From an uncultured Bacilli bacterium (GTDB lineage Bacteria > Bacillota_I > Bacilli_A > RF39 > UBA660), in assembly GCA_944372725.1 (NCBI GenBank), contig CALWAA010000152.1, positions 1 through 11,225 of the forward strand: 11,225 bases of DNA. The letters run 5' to 3'. The first letter of the stretch is position 1; each line of letters begins with the position of its first letter. This document shows positions 1 through 7,047 of the stretch, in pieces. Below the pieces are notes generated by a model. That model ran no database searches, was not told the DNA's origin, and saw only the letters and a program-made list of their open reading frames with translations. Position numbers and translations under genes: made by a program.

Positions 1-38
1 AGTCGCTTAATAGCGCAAACCGACGCAATGATGCAAAA

Positions 39-80
39 ACAACAAAAAAACCAAGCCCGAAGACTTGGTTTTTTTGTTGT
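39..80 (-). terminator. Intrinsic terminator at the operon end
   Basis: A perfect 17-bp inverted repeat pairs bases 39-55 with 64-80 around an 8-base loop. Read on the minus strand the hairpin core is CCAAG-TCTTCGGG-CTTGG, followed by seven T and further T-rich sequence (GTTGTTTTTGC). It starts 8 bases after the stop codon of the large lipoprotein gene, so it should end the operon transcript. The arms carry matching A7 and T7 runs, so it could also stop transcription arriving from the other side on the plus strand. Bases 1-38 beyond it show no gene. Confidence 0.93.
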
Positions 81-88
81 GATCGATA

Positions 89-780
89 TTAGGCTTCTTG
101 ATATGTAACGCTAATTGCCGTAATACGAACTTGACCATTTGTGACACTGCTCTTAGTATTACCAACATTGAATGTGATACTTGCAGCATTTAACGTTATA
201 GTTTGGTCGGAGGCAATGTTCGCACTTTCGTAAACAAGCGTACCCGTTTTATCAGAAATGTACGAAATCGTAACGCTCGTGATTACGTAACCGTCTGCTG
301 CAGAAATTGTAACGGTGGGATCTTCTCCCTGATAAATGCGAATGTTGGAACCAGAATCATAGTACTTACCGGTATTTTGCCCACCCGTATAGGATACACT
401 GATGACCTCATCGAGTGTGAACGGATTTTCTACCTTGTTACCATTTGTCCAACCCTTATCTGCGACCATATCTGCTATTACCGCGTCGACGGTATTGGTC
501 GTTACTCCGATTAGACTTGTAGAAACAACAATTGTTGTGTTTCCGGAAATAGTCGCCGTATACACACTTTCGGCATTAGCCGTCACTACTTCGCCGTTTA
601 CTTTTACGGACACGATTTGGTAACCCTCATCGACCGTCACCTTGAATGTAAAAGTCATTCCGTTTGTACCGGATTCTGCACTGAGTTCAACCACCTGTGC
701 ATTTGCGCTGGACGCTTCGTCAACAGTAATTGTAGATGTTCCACGAGTTACTTCTTCCATGTAAGTATAGTCGCCGTCCT
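89..780 (-). other. Low-GC C-terminal segment of the large lipoprotein gene
   Basis: By hand count, bases 121-660 contain 232 G+C in 540 (43%). Sampled 60-base lines farther upstream in the same gene give 57% (1381-1440), 62% (2701-2760) and 65% (1201-1260). Values of 42-53% in 661-900 mark the transition. The segment encodes about residues 1150-1380, starting where the last OB-like domain ends. It also holds a TTA (191-193) and a CTA (512-514) leucine codon, while the following ~1,240 codons of the gene have no TTA, CTA or TCA. This is a candidate for a recombined or imported C-terminal module. The boundary is approximate. Confidence 0.6.
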
Positions 781-3700
781 TACTGGAAACTTCCAAAGTT
801 CCGTTGAAGTTGGTGAGATAGCCGTAGAAGAGCACGGTGTCGTTGGGATAAACCGCGTCAATGCCGCTGCCAAGATTTGCCGAGTAAACCAACAGTTGGT
901 CTGCATCGCCCAAAGTGTCTACGATGTAAAGATTGCTGTAGTAGGAACCGACTCTTCCGATGCTTACAACAGTACCGAGAATGTAAACCTTTTCGGAGTA
1001 TTCACCTTTCTCAAGCTGCCCTGCCGCTGCAAGCGCTTCCGCTACGGTGTAGGGATCTTCTTCCGTGCCGGGAGTAGGAACGGGGGGCTCGCCGCCGTCG
1101 TCGGCTTTGACAACTACGGTGTAGTCCAAGGACTTGCCGTTGATGGTGGCGGTGATAACTACCGTTGCGTCCTCTTCGCCGCGGGTAACGGTGGCGTTGA
1201 GCCCGTCGATAGCAATCGCGGTGCCGTCCTTAACAACGTAGGTTGCGCCCTCGGGCAGGGTGAAGTTTTCCGTTACCGTCTGGGGGATTTCGAGGTTGAA
1301 CAGAGTTACGTATTCCAGTTCGTCGGCGGTAGCCGTGGTAACTGCCGTAAGTACGCAGCCGCTGTTAAACTCGATTTTGCCCTTGTAGTTGGTAAGGTCG
1401 CCCGTTACGGTGATCTTGTCGCCCGCCTTGATAGTGGCAGCCTGTTCGCCCGTCATGCGGAAGCATTCGATGAGTTTGTCCATCTTGCCGTCCACAATGA
1501 TGGTGACGGTGACGTTTTTGTGCTGCTCGCTGTAAGCGTCGTCCACGCGGATAATAACGCCGGTAAGCGTCATATCGGCAATCGTTTCGCCCTCGAGAAG
1601 GTTATACGCCGCGTCCACTACGTCCACCACCATATGTACGGGGAACGTCTTGGTTTTGGAAACGTTCCCGCAGGTCACGGTAGCCGTGAGAACTGCTCTG
1701 GTGCTGGCGGAAGGCATTGTAACAGCAAGGTTAGCGCCGTCTACAACAACTGCCGCATTGTTGGACGCCCAAGAAATGGTAACGTCGGTGTGCGTCGTGC
1801 CTGCCACGGGAAGAGTGGCTGTGCCGTCTTCCGTGTAGGTGAGTTTGTCTACTTTCAAGGTTGCAAGTTCGGCGTCTACCTTCTCTTCATCGGTGTACTG
1901 CGTTTCGTTGGGTTCGGTGAAGCAGATTTCGATAGATTTGAAGTAGAAGCTGTAGGACTCGATAACCTTGGACAGTTTGAAGTAGGTGTAGTCGGCGCTG
2001 TCGGGAGTGATAACGTAGTAGTTAGTGTCCGCAACGGTGCTGAACATCTTGGTTTCGGTGTAGGTGCCGTCGGCGGTGCCGAATTCAAACTTGAATGCGT
2101 CGGCGTTGTCGTAGACGGACTTGGTGTCGGAAAGGGTTACCACTATCTGCGCGATACCTGCGTGGAACGCTTTGTCGTTTTTGATGGTGGAAACGGCTTC
2201 GTCCTTGATACGCATCTGAATGCCGTCGCCGTAGTTGCCCAGTTCGGTGTAGGTGAAGGGAACTCTGTCTACGTTTACGGTGCCGTCCTGATACGTGCCG
2301 GACTGGAGCTGCATGCTGTCTACGGTGAGTTCGATCACGTAGTAGTCGGCAAGTTCGTCCTTTTCGACGGTTACGAAGTAGTTGCGGGTAAGGGTTACGC
2401 CGTTGTAGGTGACGGTTGCGGTAAGAGTGACTCTGACGTCTTCGTCGCCGCGGTGAATCTTAGCCGTGTTGCCTTCGATGGTGAGCGCTTCTTTGCCCGC
2501 CGTTACCGACCACGTCACGTATTCGTTCTGATACAGTTCGAAGTCTACGTCGGTGCGCATGGGAGGATCAACGATGTCGTCGCGGATAACCTCTGCAGTG
2601 AGCACTACGGTGCTGATACGGAAGAAGTCTACCGTTTCGTAAACTACCGTTTCGCCGTCTTTGACGGTGTAGGTGGCTTTTACGTTGACCTTTTCCTCGT
2701 TGGCGGGAGGAACTACCTTAAAGGTGTTGCCGCCTTCCAGCGTGAGTGCGGGCAGTTGCGCGCAAAGCTCGTAGGCTATGGTAACGTCGCCGGAGGAGGT
2801 GGGCAGCGTGAAGGTGGTTTCGGAGGTGATGCGCTTATCTGCGCCTGCTTCGGCAAGAGCACTCTGCACTGCTTCCATTGCTGCGGCAACTTTCGCGCCG
2901 GGATACTGCGTGCCGTCGGGATCTTTGGTGCCGCCGGTCGTCAGGTCGTCAACGGAGCGAAGGTATATCTGATGGTCGCCGTTGTAGCTGCCAAGAATAC
3001 CCGTTACGGAGACGACGTCGCCTGCCTTCACGGTGTTGATAAGCGCGCACAGCGCTTCCCACTTGGCGTCGCCTGCTGCGGCGGAATATTCGCCGGCAAG
3101 GTACTTGGAAACGGCAATGGTAACTTCCGCGCCACCCTTGGTAAGGGTGAACAGAGTTGCCGACTTGCCCGCTTCGGGAGCGGAGGTAGCTACCGATTTA
3201 ACTTCCCAGTTGGTAAGAGATACCAGACGGGACTGATGATACACAGCCGCGGGAAGATCGCCGATGAGGTCGTTGTCGAAAGCATACACGTAGTCGTTGA
3301 CGTCTATGGCAGGTTTGGATTCGTCCACGGTAAGAGTACCGTTGCCGTCCGTTTCGATAAGACCGTTGTAGTTGGTGTTGGTAGAACCGGTAATAATAAC
3401 GTAGGTGCCCACCTTCACTTTGGGTGCGGTAGCGGCGTCTACGCCTACGCGGTACACGTAGTAGCCCGCGCCGAACTCTTCGTCCATGACGTACAGGCAC
3501 ATGTTACCGTACTGTTCGCTGTATGCCTCGCCGATAGCCACAACGTAGCCTCTGATTTCCATAGACACACCGGTGTTGTTGTACCAGTAGTCAATTTCTT
3601 CGAGGTGCGACATGGGGGCGGAGATGGTCATACGATAGGTGTAGGTGATTTCTTCGCCGTTCAACGCGAAAGTCGCCTTTATTCTCGCTTCGGGGTTGGC

Positions 3701-4231
3701 GGTGGAAACGGTGACTATGCAAGCCGTTTGGCCGTCCAATTGACCTATGGAGATAAGGTGGCTGTAATCATCGTCCACGCTCCACGTGATGGTGGCAGTT
3801 TTGCCGCCGTAGGTAAATTCGGTGGGAAGAACGAAGCTTTCCGTTACTATCGTCCTGTCTTGCGGGAACACAAATTTTTCTGCGATGTAGTGTACGTCCA
3901 ACGCAGCAACTCTTACGGTGAAAGATTTGCTGAGTTTGCCTATGGAAACGGTGAGCGTCACTTCGGTGACTTCGTCGCCCATATTGACTTTTGCAAGATA
4001 ATCGTTATCTGCTTCGCGCTTTTCTACCGTGATGGCGGCGTTATCGGAACTCCAATCGAGTTCGTATTCGCCCAACGTAGCGGGAAGCACAAAATCTGCG
4101 TCTACCAGTTGATTTGCTTGCTCGAGCAGATAGTTATCCAATGCTTCTTGCGCTCCCTTGTTGCAGGCTGCAAGCCCCACGCAACTGAGAACGAAGATCA
4201 CGGCAAGCAAGACGAGAGTGATTTTCTTCAT
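89..4231 (-). CDS. Large surface lipoprotein with alternating Ig-like and OB-like domains
   Basis: 1380 residues. The start is set by AAGGAG (4238-4243), 6 bases before ATG. A signal peptide ends in lipobox LAAC with the lipidated Cys at 23, so the protein should be tethered outside the membrane. Domains that I read, approximately: atrophied-type bacterial Ig domains at 40-109, 130-204, 465-540, 560-625, 790-868 and 972-1043 (hallmark W-S-S/x-D/N-N before a beta strand, as in WSSDNAA and WASNNAA); OB-like domains at 225-301, 885-966 and 1080-1160, plus a divergent one at 335-430, each with a G-[TY]-V-V type first strand and a later G-D-x-[IV]-x-[VF]-x-G...[YF]-x-G motif; two related beta-sandwich domains at 632-772 and 1263-1378; a PVPTP linker near 1050; and an InlB-repeat-like domain near 1166-1240. 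I see no catalytic motif. OB-like folds next to a nuclease gene suggest nucleic-acid or glycan binding (inference). It is the last gene, 36 bases after the nuclease gene. The last ~230 codons have much lower GC than the rest. Confidence 0.93.
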   Translation of the reverse strand: MKKITLVLLAVIFVLSCVGLAACNKGAQEALDNYLLEQANQLVDADFVLPATLGEYELDWSSDNAAITVEKREADNDYLAKVNMGDEVTEVTLTVSIGKLSKSFTVRVAALDVHYIAEKFVFPQDRTIVTESFVLPTEFTYGGKTATITWSVDDDYSHLISIGQLDGQTACIVTVSTANPEARIKATFALNGEEITYTYRMTISAPMSHLEEIDYWYNNTGVSMEIRGYVVAIGEAYSEQYGNMCLYVMDEEFGAGYYVYRVGVDAATAPKVKVGTYVIITGSTNTNYNGLIETDGNGTLTVDESKPAIDVNDYVYAFDNDLIGDLPAAVYHQSRLVSLTNWEVKSVATSAPEAGKSATLFTLTKGGAEVTIAVSKYLAGEYSAAAGDAKWEALCALINTVKAGDVVSVTGILGSYNGDHQIYLRSVDDLTTGGTKDPDGTQYPGAKVAAAMEAVQSALAEAGADKRITSETTFTLPTSSGDVTIAYELCAQLPALTLEGGNTFKVVPPANEEKVNVKATYTVKDGETVVYETVDFFRISTVVLTAEVIRDDIVDPPMRTDVDFELYQNEYVTWSVTAGKEALTIEGNTAKIHRGDEDVRVTLTATVTYNGVTLTRNYFVTVEKDELADYYVIELTVDSMQLQSGTYQDGTVNVDRVPFTYTELGNYGDGIQMRIKDEAVSTIKNDKAFHAGIAQIVVTLSDTKSVYDNADAFKFEFGTADGTYTETKMFSTVADTNYYVITPDSADYTYFKLSKVIESYSFYFKSIEICFTEPNETQYTDEEKVDAELATLKVDKLTYTEDGTATLPVAGTTHTDVTISWASNNAAVVVDGANLAVTMPSASTRAVLTATVTCGNVSKTKTFPVHMVVDVVDAAYNLLEGETIADMTLTGVIIRVDDAYSEQHKNVTVTIIVDGKMDKLIECFRMTGEQAATIKAGDKITVTGDLTNYKGKIEFNSGCVLTAVTTATADELEYVTLFNLEIPQTVTENFTLPEGATYVVKDGTAIAIDGLNATVTRGEEDATVVITATINGKSLDYTVVVKADDGGEPPVPTPGTEEDPYTVAEALAAAGQLEKGEYSEKVYILGTVVSIGRVGSYYSNLYIVDTLGDADQLLVYSANLGSGIDAVYPNDTVLFYGYLTNFNGTLEVSSKDGDYTYMEEVTRGTSTITVDEASSANAQVVELSAESGTNGMTFTFKVTVDEGYQIVSVKVNGEVVTANAESVYTATISGNTTIVVSTSLIGVTTNTVDAVIADMVADKGWTNGNKVENPFTLDEVISVSYTGGQNTGKYYDSGSNIRIYQGEDPTVTISAADGYVITSVTISYISDKTGTLVYESANIASDQTITLNAASITFNVGNTKSSVTNGQVRITAISVTYQEA

Positions 4232-4267
4232 ACTTTTCTCCTTGTTTTGATTTTTTTATATCAGATA

Positions 4268-5533
4268 TCAGCGGATATCCGAATAATTGAGAATTGTGAT
4301 TTCACCGGAATCTTCCACCAGCTGCAATCCCGTCAGCGACAGTTTGTCGCCCACGGCAATTTCGCCGTCGTAGTTTTCCGGAACGGTCACGGTGAAGGTG
4401 AAAGTGAAAACTTCTTCGTCGTAACCATCTCTGTTCTTTTGTTGAGCCGTACCTTTGAATGTAAGCACGTTGCCTTCGAGCGGCTGCACTTCCGTTACCG
4501 TCACGTCGCCGTAAAGCGTTGCGCTGAACTGCGAGATGTACGATTTGCTGCCGTCAAAGGTGAGATAGTAGTCGTTTTGCGTCACGTAGGTATAGCCGGG
4601 GAGCTGATACATACTGCTGTAAGTTATGCCGCTTATCTGGAACTGTCCGCCGTACTGCTGTACGGATCCTTCAATGCGGTACATATGACCTATCTTCATG
4701 CGGGATGCGGGAGAAGAATTGTATGCCGCGTACACGTTTATGGAGTAGGTTTCGCCTGTTTCGGGATAGTATTCCGTGGCGACGAAGGTATGAGTGCTGG
4801 AAGAGGATATGGTGAGGTCGGTAAGATACGCGTAGAACACCACTTTGCTGCCGGCGCTTGTTTCTTCGTTGTAGTACTGATCGGTGTTGTTCCAGAAATC
4901 CTTGATGGTCATTTCTATCGGATCGTCGGAATACAGCGGATCGTCCAAGTCGGAATACAGCCGAAGTTTGATGGACTGGGCAAAATCGTTTGCCTTTTTG
5001 AAATAACTGTAATAGGGATAGGCGCTTGTGTTTATGCCCTCGTTGGCGCTGAAGCCGTTTTCTACAAGTTCAAGGTTGAGAAGCTTGAAGTCGCTGTCGG
5101 CGGTTTCCTTGTACCACACGTATCCCAACCAACGTCCGTAACTTTCCTTTACGGCGGGCACGGCTGTGGCTTCCAGCACTATTTCCGCCGCATTGGTAAG
5201 TTTGTTCTTTACGAACAGCGAGGCTGCCAAACCCCACTTCTGCACGTCGCCGGTACTTTCGGGGGTGTTGATCTCGTAGTAGCGAACCACGACAGTAGTG
5301 CCGTCGGCAAGACGGAAACGGGTAGTGTCTCCGTCTGTGTGGGCGTCCAAGGTAGCGGAGCCTATGCCGTCGGTAAGGAAGGACTTGCCTTCGTAGCTTT
5401 TTGTCAGCTTCAGCGTTTTGGTGATTTTGTCGTAGTATTCGGTGTTGTCGGCAATATCGGGCTGGCATGCGCCCAGCACCATGCTTGCGACAAGCACCAA
5501 CACTACCGCCAATACGCTAATAATTTTTTTCAT
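4268..5533 (-). CDS. Thermonuclease (SNase-family) lipoprotein with OB-like C-terminal domains
   Basis: 421 residues. The signal peptide ends in lipobox LGAC with Cys23, so it is a surface-anchored lipoprotein. Residues ~57-195 match staphylococcal nuclease, a Ca-dependent endonuclease acting on DNA and RNA. TDGDTTRF supplies D69 and T70 (D21, T22 in S. aureus), RYYEINTPES supplies R84, T90 and E92 (R35, T41, E43), and YGRWLGY supplies R134 (R87). The position equivalent to D40 is N89. Other family blocks are GLAASLFVKNKL, LLNLELVENGFSA and the closing AQSIKLRLYSD. The rest, ~228-310 and ~338-420, consists of two beta-rich OB-like segments (KIGHMYRIEGSVQQYGGQFQI; AVGDKLSLTGLQL) of the kind repeated in the next gene. 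The family domain alone is ~150 residues, so this is an extended form. It lies 30 bases after the solute-binding protein gene. The start is preceded by a weak GGGT-type binding site (minus-strand AAAAGGGTAAAACACA-ATG). Family assignment is firm; activity and substrate are inferred. Confidence 0.9.
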   Translation of the reverse strand: MKKIISVLAVVLVLVASMVLGACQPDIADNTEYYDKITKTLKLTKSYEGKSFLTDGIGSATLDAHTDGDTTRFRLADGTTVVVRYYEINTPESTGDVQKWGLAASLFVKNKLTNAAEIVLEATAVPAVKESYGRWLGYVWYKETADSDFKLLNLELVENGFSANEGINTSAYPYYSYFKKANDFAQSIKLRLYSDLDDPLYSDDPIEMTIKDFWNNTDQYYNEETSAGSKVVFYAYLTDLTISSSSTHTFVATEYYPETGETYSINVYAAYNSSPASRMKIGHMYRIEGSVQQYGGQFQISGITYSSMYQLPGYTYVTQNDYYLTFDGSKSYISQFSATLYGDVTVTEVQPLEGNVLTFKGTAQQKNRDGYDEEVFTFTFTVTVPENYDGEIAVGDKLSLTGLQLVEDSGEITILNYSDIR

Positions 5534-5563
5534 TGTGTTTTACCCTTTTTTGTGTTTATGACG

Positions 5564-6973
5564 TTATTTTCCGCCGCAGTTGCGGTATGCCGTCTGCAAC
5601 GCGGTGGCTGCGTCCGTTCTGCCTACCAAGGCTTCCAGCAAAGCGTTGCCCACCTGAGTACGGGCAAGAGAGGAACCGTTGAATGCGGGAGAAGTGAACA
5701 GTCTTTCTTCCATCTCGGAAGCAACTTTTACCGCCACGGCGGTGATATCCGTTTCTTCGAGGAAATCGGCGTAGTCGTCGATGTCATACACGGAGTGACG
5801 CACGGGGTTGTAGCCGGAGGAACGAGAGAATTCCGCCTGGAAGGTGGGTTCGAGCAATTCCTTGATGAAGAGGAAAGTCATCTTTTCCTTTTCGTCGGCG
5901 TTGGTAACTTCGTGACCGCCCGTAAGCATTACCAGAGAGGGCCCCTGGGAAATAACTCTGTTGCCCGTTTCGCCTTCGCTGACGGGAACGGAGGTGATGC
6001 CCCATTCAAACGCTTCGGTAGATTGGTGAGAAGCACCGCCGGAGGAGCCTATGCAGTACACCAGACCGCCCTTATCTACGCCCTGAATGAACAGTGCGGA
6101 GGTGTAGGCGCCGTATTCTTCCTGAGTGGTGATGTAGCCTTCTTCGTAGTAGCCGTGAAGCTCTTCCAACCAGGCGCGGGTGTTTGCGTTGTTGAACAGA
6201 TAGTGGTTAGCGGGATCTGCGCTGGTGTAGCCCCAGCCGTTCTGCGCGCACATGGTGATGAACCAGTTGGCTTCGCTGTCGTATCCCAGCGGAGTGCAGG
6301 TGGGGAATCTGTCGGTGATGATTTCGCACTGTTCCCAAAGCTCATCCCACGTTTTTGCCGGTTCCAGACCGCATTTATCCAACGCCGTCTTGTTGTAGAA
6401 CATCAATTCGGTGGAGCGCACGAAGGGAAGGGTGAGAACGTCGTCTTCTTTGTATCCGTAATCTGCATAGCCCGTGTAGTTGCGCGCATAGCCTTCGTCG
6501 TAGTAGCTTGACACGAAATCGTCAAGCTCTTCTTGGGTGAAGCCTATGGTGTAGTCCTGCGGAGTGCCTTCGGATTCCTCCGTTGCCGTTCCGGGAACAA
6601 CGCCGGTAACCGTTTCGGTGGAAAGCAGGTATTTGGACATATTGACTACCTTGCCCGTTTCGATATAAGCCGCAACGTGGTCGGGATAGCAATAAGCCAA
6701 GTCGGGTTGCAATCCGGCGCCCAAGTCCTGCGTTACTCTTTCCTTAACGTCGTCGTAACCGCCTGCGCGAATGTGCTGAACCTTCCATCCGGGATACTTG
6801 GCTTCAAAATTCTGAATAGCCACCGCCGTTATGGGTTCAAGGCTTTGTCCTTGTGAAGTATAGAACACGATGGTGCGTTCATAATCTGTGGGCGGCTGAC
6901 AGCCGGCGAACACAGCTACTGAACAGGACAGAACCAACGTAAGTACCAGAATTGCCGTCAGAAGTTTTTTCAT
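5564..6973 (-). CDS. ABC transporter solute-binding lipoprotein, UgpB-like (family 1)
   Basis: 469 residues. It should capture the substrate outside the cell and deliver it to the two permeases encoded just upstream. The signal peptide ends at VFAGC with Cys25 as the likely lipidated residue; Phe at -3 is less usual than Leu. Family blocks: FEAKYPGWKV (56-65), LPFVRSTELMFYNKTALDKCGL (182-203) followed by KTWDELWEQC, IGSSGGASHQ (308-317), FEWGITSVPV then GPSLVML (344-350), and SGYNPVRHSVYD (386-397). These match E. coli UgpB segments (SSTPVLYYNKDAFKKAGL, TASSGSLANI, GGASLWVM, TGYLPITTAAYD) better than maltose-binding protein. Ligands of this family include glycerol 3-phosphate and many sugars, so the substrate is open. 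The mature part has seven further cysteines (95, 201, 216, 226, 242, 307, 466). An in-frame GTG at 7003 is rejected as the start because it would place the ribosome binding site inside the coding sequence. Confidence 0.93.
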   Translation of the reverse strand: MKKLLTAILVLTLVLSCSVAVFAGCQPPTDYERTIVFYTSQGQSLEPITAVAIQNFEAKYPGWKVQHIRAGGYDDVKERVTQDLGAGLQPDLAYCYPDHVAAYIETGKVVNMSKYLLSTETVTGVVPGTATEESEGTPQDYTIGFTQEELDDFVSSYYDEGYARNYTGYADYGYKEDDVLTLPFVRSTELMFYNKTALDKCGLEPAKTWDELWEQCEIITDRFPTCTPLGYDSEANWFITMCAQNGWGYTSADPANHYLFNNANTRAWLEELHGYYEEGYITTQEEYGAYTSALFIQGVDKGGLVYCIGSSGGASHQSTEAFEWGITSVPVSEGETGNRVISQGPSLVMLTGGHEVTNADEKEKMTFLFIKELLEPTFQAEFSRSSGYNPVRHSVYDIDDYADFLEETDITAVAVKVASEMEERLFTSPAFNGSSLARTQVGNALLEALVGRTDAATALQTAYRNCGGK

Positions 6974-6979
6974 ACTTTT

Positions 6980-6985
6980 CTCCTT
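6980..6985 (-). promoter_or_regulatory. Ribosome binding site fixing the solute-binding protein start
   Basis: AAGGAG on the minus strand, 6 bases before the ATG at 6973. The AAGGAGAAAAGT-ATG arrangement is identical to the one before the large lipoprotein gene (4232-4243). It decides for the ATG at 6973 over the in-frame GTG at 7003. Confidence 0.85.
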
Positions 6986-6991
6986 AAAGAT

Positions 6992-6998
6992 ATTTATA
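6992..6998 (-). promoter_or_regulatory. Possible internal -10 box (TATAAAT) before the solute-binding protein gene
   Basis: TATAAAT on the minus strand lies 18 bases before the start codon. No convincing -35 hexamer is found 16-18 bases upstream (the candidates read like GCGTAA), and TG is two bases, not one, before the box, so an extended -10 is imperfect. It is so close to the ribosome binding site that the leader would be about 10 bases or less. Weak candidate only. Confidence 0.2.
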
Positions 6999-7012
6999 CC
7001 CACTGCGCAATT

Positions 7013-7038
7013 TTTTTACGCAGGCGTATACGTAAAAA
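7013..7038 (-). other. Hairpin in the 74-base gap between permease and solute-binding protein genes
   Basis: An 8-bp inverted repeat, TTTTTACG and CGTAAAAA, flanks a 10-base loop (minus strand TATACGCCTG). A second, alternative 5-bp pairing, CTGCG with CGCAG (7003-7023), overlaps its 3' arm. No T-run follows on the minus strand, so it is not a standard terminator for the permease genes. Such elements between importer genes can mark RNA processing or stabilise the downstream message for the abundant binding protein; that role is inference here. Confidence 0.4.
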
Positions 7039-7047
7039 TTGTTTGTA

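Noticed and set aside
1..38. Possible start of a further gene beyond the terminator
   Set aside because: Only 38 bases are visible, with no ribosome binding site plus start codon or recognisable protein sequence; a 4-bp CGCT/AGCG repeat at 4-15 is not significant.
4258..4271. Tandem ATATCAG direct repeat overlapping the nuclease stop codon
   Set aside because: Two 7-base copies in AT-rich sequence with no dyad symmetry or promoter context are too short to call an operator.
617..6511. Very long open frame on the plus strand (1964 codons)
   Set aside because: It is exactly codon-registered opposite three real genes and remains open because they avoid TTA, CTA and TCA codons. The product is low-complexity and Val/Gly/Arg-rich with no recognisable domain, and the opposite strand has signal peptides, ribosome binding sites and known families.
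6974..7003. GTG start at 7003 for the solute-binding protein
   Set aside because: It would translate the AAGGAG site itself and put charged residues before the signal peptide. The ATG at 6973 has ideal spacing.
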